From assembly GCF_006716185.1 (NCBI RefSeq), contig NZ_VFOP01000001.1, forward strand, positions 3,038,001 to 3,102,000: a DNA stretch of 64,000 nt, written 5' to 3'. The first letter of the stretch is position 1. Each line of letters begins with the position of its first letter. Shown piece after piece: positions 1-8,762 of this stretch. A program made the position numbers and the translations under genes. The stretch is from Ornithinicoccus hortensis (GTDB lineage: Bacteria; Actinomycetota; Actinomycetes; Actinomycetales; Dermatophilaceae). The notes beneath the pieces are model-generated. The model was not told where the DNA came from, ran no database searches, and saw nothing but the letters and a program-made list of their open reading frames with translations.

Positions 1-920
1 AGGACCCGGTCGACGACCTGCTCGACGTGCTGGACCTGTCCTATGAGGGCAGCACCACCGTGCGGGTCTCCTCGACCGCCGGGGTGGTCGAGGACCTGCG
101 CGACTCCGAGGGGGAGGTGTATGTCGGGCGCAGCCAGCCGATGCCCACCGGCCGGGTGTTCGGTGGTCAGGTCCTGGCCCAGTGCGTGGTCGCCGCGGGC
201 CGGACGGTGGACGTCGACGACGGTGACGGCCCCCGGCTGATCCACTCGCTGCACGGCTACTTCCTGCGTCCCGGGGACGCGAACCGGCCGATCCGCTTCC
301 TGGTCGACCGGATGCGCGACGGCGGATCGTTCTCGGCGCGCCGGGTGCACGCGGTGCAGGAAGGTCGGATCCTGCTGTCGATGATCGCCTCCTTCCAGGA
401 GAGCGCCGACGGGCTGGACCACCAGGTGCCGATGCCACAGGTCACCGCCCCCGAGGGGCTGCCCTCGGACGCCGAGCTGCTCGCCGACGTGGACCACCCC
501 GCCGCGCAGCACGCGGCCCGCCGGGCGGTCGAGATGCGCCACGTCGACGCCCCGCTCTACCTGGGGCCCGACCCGGACCCGCGGGTGGACCAGTCGGTCT
601 GGCTCCGGCTGCCGCGCACCCTGCCCGACGACCCCTTGCTGCACAGCGCCGTCCTGGCCTACGCCTCGGACTACAGCCTGCTCGAGCCGGTCCTCCGGCG
701 GCACGGCATCTCCTGGGGCGACCCCCGGCTGCGGATCGCCAGCCTCGACCATGCGATGTGGTTCCACCGCCCCGGCCGCGCCGACGAGTGGATCCTCTAC
801 ACCCAGCGCACGCCCTCCGCCGAGGGCGGACGCGGCCTCGGCCAGGGGCACATGTTCGCCCGGGACGGCACCCTGCTGGCGACCGTCGGCCAGGAGGGCA
901 TGGTCCGGCTCAAGGGGTGA
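1..920 (+). CDS. tesB: Acyl-CoA thioesterase II, 5'-partial
   Basis: TesB-family thioesterase, expected to hydrolyse acyl-CoA to fatty acid and CoA in the cytoplasm. The frame is open from base 3, and the residues before the first ATG (at 27) continue a TesB-like N-terminus, so the real start lies upstream of the window. Two hot-dog domains can be followed. The first carries GGQVLAQ and HSLHGYFLRPGD. The second carries LAYASDYSLLEP and SLDHAMWFHRP, and the protein ends with the family-typical GTLLATVGQEGMVR. Nothing looks truncated at the 3' end. The family call is firm; the substrate range cannot be read from sequence. Confidence 0.9.
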   Translation, partial: DPVDDLLDVLDLSYEGSTTVRVSSTAGVVEDLRDSEGEVYVGRSQPMPTGRVFGGQVLAQCVVAAGRTVDVDDGDGPRLIHSLHGYFLRPGDANRPIRFLVDRMRDGGSFSARRVHAVQEGRILLSMIASFQESADGLDHQVPMPQVTAPEGLPSDAELLADVDHPAAQHAARRAVEMRHVDAPLYLGPDPDPRVDQSVWLRLPRTLPDDPLLHSAVLAYASDYSLLEPVLRRHGISWGDPRLRIASLDHAMWFHRPGRADEWILYTQRTPSAEGGRGLGQGHMFARDGTLLATVGQEGMVRLKG

Positions 921-1144
921 GCCGGACCAGACGACCTGCCCCCGTGTAGCGGATAGGGGAGACGGGACAGCCGCCCCGCCACGCTGGGCCAGGGGATCCG
1001 CGAGTTCCTCGACTCGACCGTGCAACTCGTCAAACCATGCGGGTGAGCGTTGGCCCACGCGTGAGATCGCGCGGCACGCGGAGCGCTGCTACGGTCTAAC
1101 TTGTGGGGGGACAATGGTGTTCCCCCAGAATGAGAGAAAGAGTC

Positions 1145-1546
1145 ATGAAGGTGGCAAGACGACTTGCGGCCGCGGTTCTGTCCCTTGCTCTCGTTGGTGC
1201 GACGGGTGCCCAGTCCACGGCAGAAGGGATGAACGACGGTACTCCGAACCAGTGTTCTTTGGGGGCAACAACACCCTGGGTGTCGGGCGGCACGCTGTAC
1301 TGGAGAGCCACAAGCACATGCAACACCTCGCTGACAGCTTTGCTGAGTTGGTCGAGGCCAGGGCCGGACAGCACCATGAACTCGGTTGCCGCGGCGAACG
1401 CAAAGACAGTCACCGGTTCGCGTCTATGCAACTGGGGGGTACCGACAAACCGAAATCTCTACACGACTGCTCAGGCGTCCTACGGCGAGGTCACCTCGGG
1501 CACCCGCGGAGTGCACAGCGGGTCTGCTGGCTGCGGCTACGTCTGA
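1145..1546 (+). CDS. Small secreted four-cysteine protein of unknown function
   Basis: A 133-residue precursor with a clear Sec signal peptide: MKVARR, a hydrophobic stretch, then cleavage probably after about residue 26. I chose the ATG at 1145 because the signal peptide begins there and a purine-rich GAGAAAG lies upstream; an ATG at 1103 in the same frame would add a non-signal leader. The mature part is rich in Ser, Thr, Gly and Asn and has four cysteines (in NQCSLG, STCNTS, RLCNWG, AGCGYV), enough for two disulfides. I do not recognise the family. It lies 14 bp before an ABC transporter ATPase and two membrane proteins, so it may be the cargo or a partner of that transporter. Third codon positions are more AT-rich than in flanking genes, which suggests transfer. 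Confidence 0.7.
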   Translation: MKVARRLAAAVLSLALVGATGAQSTAEGMNDGTPNQCSLGATTPWVSGGTLYWRATSTCNTSLTALLSWSRPGPDSTMNSVAAANAKTVTGSRLCNWGVPTNRNLYTTAQASYGEVTSGTRGVHSGSAGCGYV

Positions 1547-1560
1547 CCTGGTTTGTTCGT

Positions 1561-2307
1561 GTGAACAGTGACGTGCGTGTCGACGGGGTGTCCCACCGCT
1601 TCGGTTCCAGGACGGCGCTGAACGCAGTGACATTCGACCTGCGAACAGGTGCAACTGGCCTCCTCGGCCCAAACGGCGCTGGCAAGACCACACTTCTGTC
1701 GATCCTGACGACGGTGAGGCAGCCGTCGTCGGGGTCGGTAGAGGTGTTCGGCCACCGGCTGAACACCAGGGAAGGGCGGCATGCGGCCCGGGCACTGATC
1801 GGCTTCCTACCTCAGCGTTTCAGCGTCCCGGCACTTATGCAGGCACGCGACCTGGTCGCGTATTCCGCCTACTGTCATGGCGTCGAGCGTGGTGAGGTCT
1901 ATCGCTGTGCCAATGATGCGCTGGAACAGGTCGGGTTGTCAGACATCGCTGGCCGGCGGATGCGAAGCCTTTCTGGTGGACAGCGCCAACGTGTGGGGAT
2001 CGCAGCGACAATTGCGCACGGCCCCCGGCTCCTCGTGCTCGATGAACCCACCGTGGGTCTTGATCCAGAGGTACGCATCGAGTTTCGGAGGCTGATCTCT
2101 GAACTTGCTCGTGAGAGGCTGGTCGTCCTATCGACGCACATGGTTGAGGACGTTCAGCGGTCCTGCACCAACACCCTCGTACTCCATGAGGGCAAGGTTC
2201 TCTTCCACGGCCTTACTGCGGCCTTAGAAGTACACGAAGGTTCCTGGAACGATGAGTACTCCTCACCCTTGGAGCAGGGCTATCTTGAACGGTTGAAAGG
2301 CGCTTGA
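1561..2307 (+). CDS. ABC transporter ATP-binding protein
   Basis: ATPase subunit (248 aa) of an ABC-2/CcmA-type transporter, acting on the inner face of the membrane. Walker A is GPNGAGKTT (about residue 38), the signature is LSGGQRQR, Walker B is LLVLDEPTVGLDP and the switch histidine is in STHMVED. The frame is open far upstream, but homology to the domain begins just after the GTG at 1561, which is the chosen start; no strong ribosome binding site is visible, so coupling to the preceding gene is likely. It overlaps the next gene by 3 bp of stop codon (TTGA). Codon use is less GC-biased than in the chromosomal background. Confidence 0.88.
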   Translation: MNSDVRVDGVSHRFGSRTALNAVTFDLRTGATGLLGPNGAGKTTLLSILTTVRQPSSGSVEVFGHRLNTREGRHAARALIGFLPQRFSVPALMQARDLVAYSAYCHGVERGEVYRCANDALEQVGLSDIAGRRMRSLSGGQRQRVGIAATIAHGPRLLVLDEPTVGLDPEVRIEFRRLISELARERLVVLSTHMVEDVQRSCTNTLVLHEGKVLFHGLTAALEVHEGSWNDEYSSPLEQGYLERLKGA

Positions 2308-3611
2308 GTTCGGTGCGCGACTCCTGGTCCATCACCTGGCCAGTTCGTTGGTGGGTCGTGGTGCCCGCTTCCGTGGCCATGGCCGCCTACACCTTCCTCA
2401 GCCTTTCGTCGGTGGCCGATTGGTCATACATCGACACGGCCTACCTATCTTCCTTGCCCCGGGAGATGACGGTCCTTCTCGGACCCGCGGTTGCCTCCAT
2501 CGCGTGCCTCATAGGGCGCTCTTCGTGGGCGAAAGATGCTGTCGCCACCACGGCCGCACAGCGGATGGGTCCAGGTCTTGTTGGCCGGGTCTTCCTTGTC
2601 CTGACATTGTGGCTGGTCGGTGTTCACCTAGGTGTTGCGGCCACGATGATCCATTACTACTCGCGGCAGGCCACGGCAGGTGACCCACAGTGGGTTGCTC
2701 TCGTTCCCGTGATCTGCTCGCTGGTGTTCTTCGTCGCCATCGGGCTAGGCGTTTCCTTGCTTGTTGACCACTGGAGTGCGGGTCTCGTGGCCTTGATCGT
2801 CTCCCTCACCTTGGCGCTGGTCCCGTTCCCCTTCACGAGTGAGATCGAGATCATGCGATGGCTGGCTCCGGCCGCGCCCATCACCACCTTCTCACCAGTT
2901 CCTGGGGCGACAGTTGGATGGGTCGTAGCGTACTGGCTAGTGGGGTCCGCTGCAGTCGTGCTGGTGCTCCTGGCCGTCGCGTCATGTCGGGCGACGTCGG
3001 GTTCAACGTCGGGCACACTTCGCGCGGGGGCCGCCGTCAGTGCCTGGGCAGTAGCCCTGGTAGCGATTGCGGTGATCTCCCCCGCCGTGTCCGGTCCCGA
3101 GCCGTACTCAGCTCAATGCGCGACGCGAGGTGCGGTGACCTACTGCGTCAGTGAGGAGGAGGCCCCCGTCCTGAGCGAACTTCAGGGTCAGACTGGACCG
3201 GTTCTCGCGAAGTTGGGTGGGGGCCCCGGTGAACTCCGGTGGGTTACTTCCCAAGTCGCCGCTGACGCTCTCCTCCGTGAAGGGCAATGGGATGGGGACG
3301 CGACGACTCTCGTCGCTGTAGGAGTCGGCCCCGTCTCCGGCGCCCGGTACAGCAACGAGGACCTCGCAGGAGTCCTCGCCGGGATGACCTCCTGCTCCCA
3401 AGAATCCATCGCCGCGGGCGACGAGGGCGTGGAGTGGACCTTCGCCCTCGCGTGGTGGCTTGCGCGTCCCGATGAACTGCACGAGCAGGCACGGATCGGC
3501 CTCCCCCAGCCAGCCGCGATGGAGGCTGCCACGTCAGCGGAGGTGCAGCACTGGTACAGCCTCAATCGTGCCGAACTCCAGGCTTGCGCGTACCAGGGTT
3601 CCGGTCCCTGA
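2304..3611 (+). CDS. Membrane protein with extracytoplasmic C-terminal domain, probable ABC permease partner
   Basis: 435 residues starting at a TTG that overlaps the ATPase stop. About seven hydrophobic segments lie in the first 270 residues (for example VVVPASVAMAAYTFLSL and VGWVVAYWLVGSAAVVLVLL), followed by a soluble domain of about 160 residues with several cysteines (CATRGAVTYC, TSCSQE, LQACAYQ). Known actinobacterial ABC operons have membrane proteins of this architecture, with a domain outside the membrane after the last helix. I infer that it forms the channel with the ATPase at 1561. No enzymatic motif is evident in the soluble domain. The next gene starts 8 bp downstream. Confidence 0.65.
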   Translation: MSSVRDSWSITWPVRWWVVVPASVAMAAYTFLSLSSVADWSYIDTAYLSSLPREMTVLLGPAVASIACLIGRSSWAKDAVATTAAQRMGPGLVGRVFLVLTLWLVGVHLGVAATMIHYYSRQATAGDPQWVALVPVICSLVFFVAIGLGVSLLVDHWSAGLVALIVSLTLALVPFPFTSEIEIMRWLAPAAPITTFSPVPGATVGWVVAYWLVGSAAVVLVLLAVASCRATSGSTSGTLRAGAAVSAWAVALVAIAVISPAVSGPEPYSAQCATRGAVTYCVSEEEAPVLSELQGQTGPVLAKLGGGPGELRWVTSQVAADALLREGQWDGDATTLVAVGVGPVSGARYSNEDLAGVLAGMTSCSQESIAAGDEGVEWTFALAWWLARPDELHEQARIGLPQPAAMEAATSAEVQHWYSLNRAELQACAYQGSGP

Positions 3612-3619
3612 CCAGTCAC

Positions 3620-4312
3620 ATGCCTACCGATCCCCCGCACCCGCCTGACGTGAATTCCCCGCTGGCCCTGCGCCTCAAGTCGCACTTCTTCCCTTTCGCT
3701 TGGCCCTCTGGATCCCTGGTCCTCCTCACGTGGGCAGCCATGCTGATGCTGGTGACGCAACGGGCTGAATGGACAGTCTTCATCGAAGTATCGCGCAATC
3801 TGATACCCAGGCCGATATCGCCGTATGAGTACGCCACGATTCCCGTCAGTTTGGCGGGAGCCCTCTACTTCGCACCCAAGCTGGTTGACCTCGTCGTCCT
3901 TCACACGCGACGACGTACTGCTCTCGCCCTCGCCGGGGCCTGGCTCACTGTGGCAGCTGCATCGGCTATCACGTTTGTTGGCCTAGCGACTTATCCCAGC
4001 GACGGTCGACCTCCCGTGGAGGAGCTTTACCACCTCGCCGGAAATTCGGTCACGATCGCACTGACGGCGTGGCTTTGCGTGACGACCCTGGGCGGAGGCA
4101 TCGGTTCGTTCGTCTTCCTGGGTAGCTACGCCGTAGTGGTCTGGGTGCAGGCGACAATGCCGGAATATGCGCTGCTGATGCCACTGTCATCCGGCTACCT
4201 CTCCGACGGCACTCTGGACCGCAGCTTCCATTGGCCCTGGATCTTCGGTCTGGCCCTGGCCGTACATTGGCAGATCTGGAGGAGGGCCGCCCTCCCCTTG
4301 TTCAACCTGTAG
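3620..4312 (+). CDS. Multi-pass membrane protein of unknown function
   Basis: A 230-residue membrane protein. I took the ATG at 3620, just after the preceding stop; an in-frame ATG at 3584 would overlap the upstream gene. Hydrophobic segments include GSLVLLTWAAMLMLV, IPVSLAGALYFAPKLVDLVV, TALALAGAWLTVAAASAITF and VTIALTAWLCVTTL, giving roughly six helices. No family is recognised. Its place at the end of the 1145-4312 cassette suggests a second membrane component of the transporter or an immunity protein for the secreted product; both are inference. Confidence 0.6.
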   Translation: MPTDPPHPPDVNSPLALRLKSHFFPFAWPSGSLVLLTWAAMLMLVTQRAEWTVFIEVSRNLIPRPISPYEYATIPVSLAGALYFAPKLVDLVVLHTRRRTALALAGAWLTVAAASAITFVGLATYPSDGRPPVEELYHLAGNSVTIALTAWLCVTTLGGGIGSFVFLGSYAVVVWVQATMPEYALLMPLSSGYLSDGTLDRSFHWPWIFGLALAVHWQIWRRAALPLFNL

Positions 4313-4433
4313 CTCAGGTCCTCGACCCAGGCTCCCAGCACACCGTGGCATGCTCGGGATCACGACGGCCGACAGCGAGCGCGCTGAGAGTTTCCGTGCG
4401 GTCATGGGCCGTAGGTAGCCAGCACTCGGAGTC

Positions 4434-5162
4434 TTACGCACCTACATGGTCACCGAGCACGCAGAACTCGTTGCCCGAGGTGTCCCGCATGACGATCCAG
4501 GCGTGCCCCTGGGCCCAGGCCTCCTGCGCTCGCGTGGCCCCGAGGGACAGCGCGATCTCGACCAGCTCGTCCTGGGTCTGCCCGCCGGGTCCGGGGCGGA
4601 CGTCCACGTGGGTGCGGTTCTGGCGCTCCTTCGGCGCCGGCTCCGGGCAGAGCTCGAGCAGCGGGCCACGCAGGCTTGGGTGGCGCAGGGTGACCGGGCC
4701 GACGCCCTCGGTGCGCACCCAGCCGGTGATCGCCTGGTAGAGGCGGCCGTCCCGTTCCGGGTCCGCGCTGTCGAGCGGGAGCGCGGCGATCGGACCGGTG
4801 TCCTGGTAGGCGGACCGTTCCTCCATCACGCAGAAGGCGTTGCCGTCCGGGTCGGCCAACACCACCCAGGGGACGTCCCCCTGACCGATGTCGACCCGCC
4901 TCGCCCCGAGCGCGAGCAACCGCTGCACCACCTCCTCCTGGGCGGCCCCTCCGAGCAGGTCCAGGTGAAGGCGCCATCCGGGGGCGGGTGGCTCGGGAAC
5001 CCGATCGATGCAGATGTCCAACCAGAGGTCCTCCGCCAGCGTCATCCGCCCCTCGAACAGGTCATCGGTCACGGTGAACGGCTCCAGCCCGAGCGCCCCC
5101 GTCCAGAACTCGCCGGCGCGTTGTGGGTCCCGTGCCTGCATGTTGATGTTCTCGAGGCCCAT
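4434..5162 (-). CDS. VOC family protein, two-domain (glyoxalase/bleomycin resistance fold)
   Basis: 242 residues made of two vicinal-oxygen-chelate repeats. The first begins ENINMQARDPQRAGEFW and closes with LADPDGNAFCVME. The second begins in the region after residue 125 and closes with MRDTSGNEFCVLGDH. Actinobacteria carry many such paralogues, and their substrates are mostly unknown. The metal-binding Glu/His pattern is only partly visible, so enzymatic activity is not assured. Two other VOC proteins occur in this window (19437-19787, and a pseudogene at 25605-26318). It lies 9 bp downstream of the LLM oxidoreductase on the same strand and is probably co-transcribed with it. Confidence 0.85.
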   Translation of the reverse strand: MGLENINMQARDPQRAGEFWTGALGLEPFTVTDDLFEGRMTLAEDLWLDICIDRVPEPPAPGWRLHLDLLGGAAQEEVVQRLLALGARRVDIGQGDVPWVVLADPDGNAFCVMEERSAYQDTGPIAALPLDSADPERDGRLYQAITGWVRTEGVGPVTLRHPSLRGPLLELCPEPAPKERQNRTHVDVRPGPGGQTQDELVEIALSLGATRAQEAWAQGHAWIVMRDTSGNEFCVLGDHVGA

Positions 5163-5171
5163 CCCCTCACC

Positions 5172-6002
5172 CTACGAGCGGGCGGCCTCGGCGAGGGTAT
5201 GAATAAATGCCGTCACCCGGTCCCCCGACGCCGGCGGCTCGTCCACCCCACCGGCAAAGGCTGCCACCCGGTGCACGCCCGCCGCGGCCAACAGACCGAT
5301 CTGCTCGGCCGCCTGTCCGGAGGTGACGTTCTCGGCAGTCGGCAGGAACGCCACCACCTCGGGCCTCCCCTCCCGGCCGGCATCCGCCCACGCCGCCGTG
5401 ACCGCCTCGATCGCCTGGGCCGCCCGCGCGGGGTCCACGACCCCACGCGGTGCGACATCATCCAGGATCACCCCGTCGGCCAACTCTCCGGCCACGGCCA
5501 AGGTCCTAGGCCCTCGCCCGCCGACAAGGACCGGCGGGACCACGTCGGGCGGGAACCGCAACCGCACGCGGTCCAGCTCGACATACCGTCCGTCCGTGGT
5601 GACCTCCGCACCGTGCAGCAGGGCGCGGACGGCGCGGACCTGTTCCCGCAGCAGGGTGACCGGCGAGGCCACCCGGGCGCCGACCTGCCCCATCCAGTCC
5701 TGCACCCCGTGCCCCATGCCCGGCAGGAACCGTCCCGGGAACATCGCACCCAGCGTCCCGATCTCCATCGCGGTCAGCGACGGGAGGCGCAGCGGCACGG
5801 GCAGCAACCCGATGCCGACCCGGAGCCGCTCGGTCGCGGACAGGATCGCCGCTGCGGGTGCAATGCCGCTGGCTGCGAAACAGTCCTCCCAGAGCCACAC
5901 CTCCTCCAGTCCTGCCTCCTCCGCGGCACGTGCCGCGGCGAGCATCCGGTCCGGTGGCTGGTCGGCAGGCTGGATCAGGGCGATGACGGGCTCGGGGTGC
6001 AT
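5172..6002 (-). CDS. LLM class flavin-dependent oxidoreductase
   Basis: Luciferase-like monooxygenase superfamily, a TIM-barrel enzyme using FMN or F420. The 276 residues show the usual landmarks: EEAGLEEVWLWED near the N-terminus, LRVGIGLLPVPLR, GRFLPGMGHGVQDWMGQVG, PVLVGGRGPRTLAVAGELADG, and a C-terminal helix after AAAGVHRVAAF. The reaction cannot be assigned. Actinobacterial relatives often use F420, but no decisive residue settles the cofactor here. It is followed 9 bp later by the VOC gene and preceded by the pseudouridine synthase with only 3 bp between. Confidence 0.88.
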   Translation of the reverse strand: MHPEPVIALIQPADQPPDRMLAAARAAEEAGLEEVWLWEDCFAASGIAPAAAILSATERLRVGIGLLPVPLRLPSLTAMEIGTLGAMFPGRFLPGMGHGVQDWMGQVGARVASPVTLLREQVRAVRALLHGAEVTTDGRYVELDRVRLRFPPDVVPPVLVGGRGPRTLAVAGELADGVILDDVAPRGVVDPARAAQAIEAVTAAWADAGREGRPEVVAFLPTAENVTSGQAAEQIGLLAAAGVHRVAAFAGGVDEPPASGDRVTAFIHTLAEAARS

Positions 6003-6005
6003 GCC

Positions 6006-6983
6006 TCACAGTCCACCATCGGCCACCGACACGGCACCATCGTTCGCACCGGCGATCGGCAGTTCGCGCCGACTGACGATGACACGCGCCTCCCCGGAGA
6101 CCGGGTCGGTGAACCGCACCGCGTGCGCGAGCAGCTGCAGCGGCGTGCCGAAGTCGCCGGGGGACACGTCGCGCACCTGCGGGTAGAGCGGGTCGCCGAG
6201 GATCGGGATGCCCAGGCCTGCGAGGTGGACACGCAGCTGGTGCGTCTGCCCGGTCGTGGGCGTCAGCCGGTAGGACCCCACGAGCAGGCCCTCGTGCTCC
6301 ACCGTGTCTGAAAGCTCGATGCGGGTCACCGCATTGACCGGTCCGTCCTCGACCACCGCCTGCAGCGACCCCCGCCGCTTGACCAGCCGGTTGGCGACCG
6401 TCAGCGGCAGGTCCAGGTCCGCCCGCAGCGGTGCGAGCGCCAGGTAGGTCTTGGCCAGTCCCCCGGCCTGCACCATCTGCTGGTAGGCGCCGCGGGCCTC
6501 CCGCCGGGTGGTCAGCAGCAGCACCCCGCTGGTCAGCCGGTCCAGACGGTGCACGGGCGCGATGTCGGGCAACCCCAGCTCCCGGCGTAACCGCACGACC
6601 GCGGTCTGCGCGACGTGGGATCCGCGCGGCATGGTCGCCAGGAACGGCGGCTTGTCCACCGCCAGCAGGCCGCTCTCCTCGTCGTGCAGGAGCACCGTCA
6701 GCTCGCCCGGCACGTCAGCCTCCTCGGGCAGGTCCCGATACAGGTATGCCGAGGAGCCGGGTCGGTAGGCCGTGTCGGCGACGACCGGGGTGCCGTCGGC
6801 CAGGAACACCTCGCCGGCGCGCACCCGCCGGGCGATCCCGTCCGGGTCGCCCGTGCGCTCGGCCAGGAAGGCCACGACCGTCGGCCAGGTCCCGTCGAGC
6901 GGTAGCCGGACCCGGGCGGGCCCGAGCCCGTCCCGCGGTGGGAGCGGGGGTCCCGGCGTGGCACGCCGGCGGCGACGAGCCAC
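6006..6983 (-). CDS. RNA pseudouridine synthase, RluA family
   Basis: Converts specific uridines in rRNA or tRNA to pseudouridine. The catalytic motif HRLDRLTSGVLLL (with the nucleophilic Asp) and the later GQTHQLRVHLAGLGIPILGDP are both present; VDKPPFLATMPRG also fits RluA enzymes. The region before it, with RVRAGEVFLADGTPV, resembles a short S4-like RNA-binding element. I start at the GTG at 6983, 13 bp after the ettA stop; an upstream ATG at 7052 would run back into ettA. 325 aa is normal for the family. Which position it modifies is not predictable. Confidence 0.88.
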   Translation of the reverse strand: MARRRRRATPGPPLPPRDGLGPARVRLPLDGTWPTVVAFLAERTGDPDGIARRVRAGEVFLADGTPVVADTAYRPGSSAYLYRDLPEEADVPGELTVLLHDEESGLLAVDKPPFLATMPRGSHVAQTAVVRLRRELGLPDIAPVHRLDRLTSGVLLLTTRREARGAYQQMVQAGGLAKTYLALAPLRADLDLPLTVANRLVKRRGSLQAVVEDGPVNAVTRIELSDTVEHEGLLVGSYRLTPTTGQTHQLRVHLAGLGIPILGDPLYPQVRDVSPGDFGTPLQLLAHAVRFTDPVSGEARVIVSRRELPIAGANDGAVSVADGGL

Positions 6984-6996
6984 GGGGCCGGGTCCG

Positions 6997-8679
6997 TCAG
7001 TCGCGGGTGAGCCTGCGGTAGGTGACGCGGTGCGGACGGGCCGCCTCGGCACCCAGCCGCTCGACCTTGTTCTCCTCGTAGGCCCCGAAGTTGCCCTCGA
7101 ACCAGTACCAGTTGGCCGGGTTCTCCTCGGTGCCCTCGTAGGCCAGGATGTGCGTGGCCACCCGGTCCAGGAACCACCGGTCGTGGCTGATCACGACGGC
7201 GCAGCCGGGGAAGTCGAGCAGCGCGTTCTCCAGCGAGCCCAGGGTCTCCACGTCGAGGTCGTTGGTCGGCTCGTCCAGCAGCAGCAGGTTGCCGCCCTGC
7301 TTGAGGGTCAGGGCCAGGTTGAGCCGATTGCGCTCACCACCGGAGAGCACCCCGGCCTTCTTCTGCTGGTCCGGCCCCTTGAAGCCGAACTGGCTGACGT
7401 AGGCGCGGGACGGGATCTCGACCTTGCCGACCTGGATGAAGTCCAACCCGTCGGACACGACCTCCCAGAGCGACTTGTCCGGGTCGATGCCGCCGCGGGC
7501 CTGGTCGACGTAGGAGATGTTGACCGTGTCGCCGACCTTGACCGTGCCGGCGTCCGGCTCCTCCAGCCCGACGATCGTCTTGAACAACGTGGTCTTGCCG
7601 ACACCGTTGGGGCCGATCACCCCGACGATGCCGTTGCGCGGCAGGGTGAAGGACAGGTCGTCGATCAGGACCCGGTCGCCGAAGCCCTTGCGCAGCGAGT
7701 CGACCTCGATCACCTGCGCCCCCAGGCGCGGGCCCGGCGGGATCTGGATCTCCTCGAAGTCGAGCTTGCGCTGCTTGTCTGCCTCGGCGGCCATCTCCTC
7801 GTAGCGGGCCAGCCGGGCCTTGTTCTTGGTCTGCTTCGCCTTGGCGTTGGAGCGGACCCACTCCAGCTCCTTTTCCAGGCGCTTGGCCAGCTTGGCGTCC
7901 TTCTTGCCCTGGACGGCCAGCCGCTCCCGCTTCTTCTCCAGGTAGGTGGAGTAGTTGCCCTCGTAGGGGTAGAGCCGACCACGGTCGACCTCGGCGATCC
8001 ACTCCGCCACGTTGTCCAGGAAATACCGGTCGTGGGTGACGGCCAGGACGGCGCCGGGGTAGTTGGCCAGGTGCTGCTCCAGCCACTGCACGGACTCGGC
8101 GTCCAAGTGGTTGGTGGGCTCATCGAGCAGCAGCAGGTCCGGCTTGCTCAGCAACAACTTGCACAGCGCGACCCGGCGGCGCTCACCACCGGAGAGGACC
8201 GTGACGTCGGCGTCGGGCGGCGGGCAGCGCAGGGCGTCCATCGCCTGCTCGAGCTGGGAGTCCAGGTCCCAGGCGTCGGCGTGGTCGATCGCCTCCTGCA
8301 GCTGGCCCATCTCGGCCATCAGCGCGTCGAAGTCGGCGTCCGGATCGGCCATCTCCTCGGAGATCGCGTTGTACCGGTCCACCTTGGCCTTGATCTCACC
8401 GACCCCTTCCTCGACGTTGCCGAGGACGGTCTTCTCCTCATTCAGTGGCGGCTCCTGGAGCAGGATGCCGACCGTGTAGCCCTCGCTCAGCCACGCCTCG
8501 CCGTTGGACGGCTGGTCCATCCCGGCCATGATCTTCAGGATCGTGGACTTGCCGGCACCGTTGGGCCCGACCACGCCGATCTTGGCGCCGGGGTAGAAGG
8601 ACATCGTGACGTCGTCGAGGATGAGCTTGTCACCGACCGCCTTGCGGGCACGCGTCATGGTGTAGATGTATTCGGCCAT
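6997..8679 (-). CDS. ettA: Energy-dependent translational throttle protein EttA (ABC-F)
   Basis: A 560-residue ABC-F ATPase that binds the ribosomal E site and gates entry of 70S initiation complexes into elongation according to ATP/ADP ratio (known for the E. coli protein). Two ATPase domains are complete: Walker A GPNGAGKST and GPNGVGKTT, signatures LSGGERRR and LSGGERNR, Walker B LLLLDEPTNHLD and LLLLDEPTNDLD. The charged linker between them (KKRERLAVQGKK to EEMAAEADKQRKL) is typical. It begins MAEYIYTM, a near-invariant EttA start. Length and domain order match the family closely. Confidence 0.97.
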   Translation of the reverse strand: MAEYIYTMTRARKAVGDKLILDDVTMSFYPGAKIGVVGPNGAGKSTILKIMAGMDQPSNGEAWLSEGYTVGILLQEPPLNEEKTVLGNVEEGVGEIKAKVDRYNAISEEMADPDADFDALMAEMGQLQEAIDHADAWDLDSQLEQAMDALRCPPPDADVTVLSGGERRRVALCKLLLSKPDLLLLDEPTNHLDAESVQWLEQHLANYPGAVLAVTHDRYFLDNVAEWIAEVDRGRLYPYEGNYSTYLEKKRERLAVQGKKDAKLAKRLEKELEWVRSNAKAKQTKNKARLARYEEMAAEADKQRKLDFEEIQIPPGPRLGAQVIEVDSLRKGFGDRVLIDDLSFTLPRNGIVGVIGPNGVGKTTLFKTIVGLEEPDAGTVKVGDTVNISYVDQARGGIDPDKSLWEVVSDGLDFIQVGKVEIPSRAYVSQFGFKGPDQQKKAGVLSGGERNRLNLALTLKQGGNLLLLDEPTNDLDVETLGSLENALLDFPGCAVVISHDRWFLDRVATHILAYEGTEENPANWYWFEGNFGAYEENKVERLGAEAARPHRVTYRRLTRD

Positions 8680-8762
8680 GGTGGCCAGGGTAGTCGGCCA
8701 ACTCGGCCGGTCCGAATCGCCCGGGCCCGGTGCCGCCGCCGGCCCGCGGCGGGGTGCGCCGG

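Noticed and set aside
1145-1546. Lactococcin 972 family bacteriocin
   Set aside because: The layout is similar, but the mature sequence has four cysteines and lacks the family's Gly/Trp/Tyr pattern.
751-1560. N-terminal extension of the ABC ATPase
   Set aside because: It passes through the thioesterase end and the secreted-protein gene in another frame and has no homology; GTG 1561 fits the domain start.
4446-6311. 621-codon open frame on the plus strand
   Set aside because: It runs antisense through the VOC, LLM and RluA genes; its His/Arg/Gly/Pro-rich product has no domain. Long antisense frames are expected at this GC.
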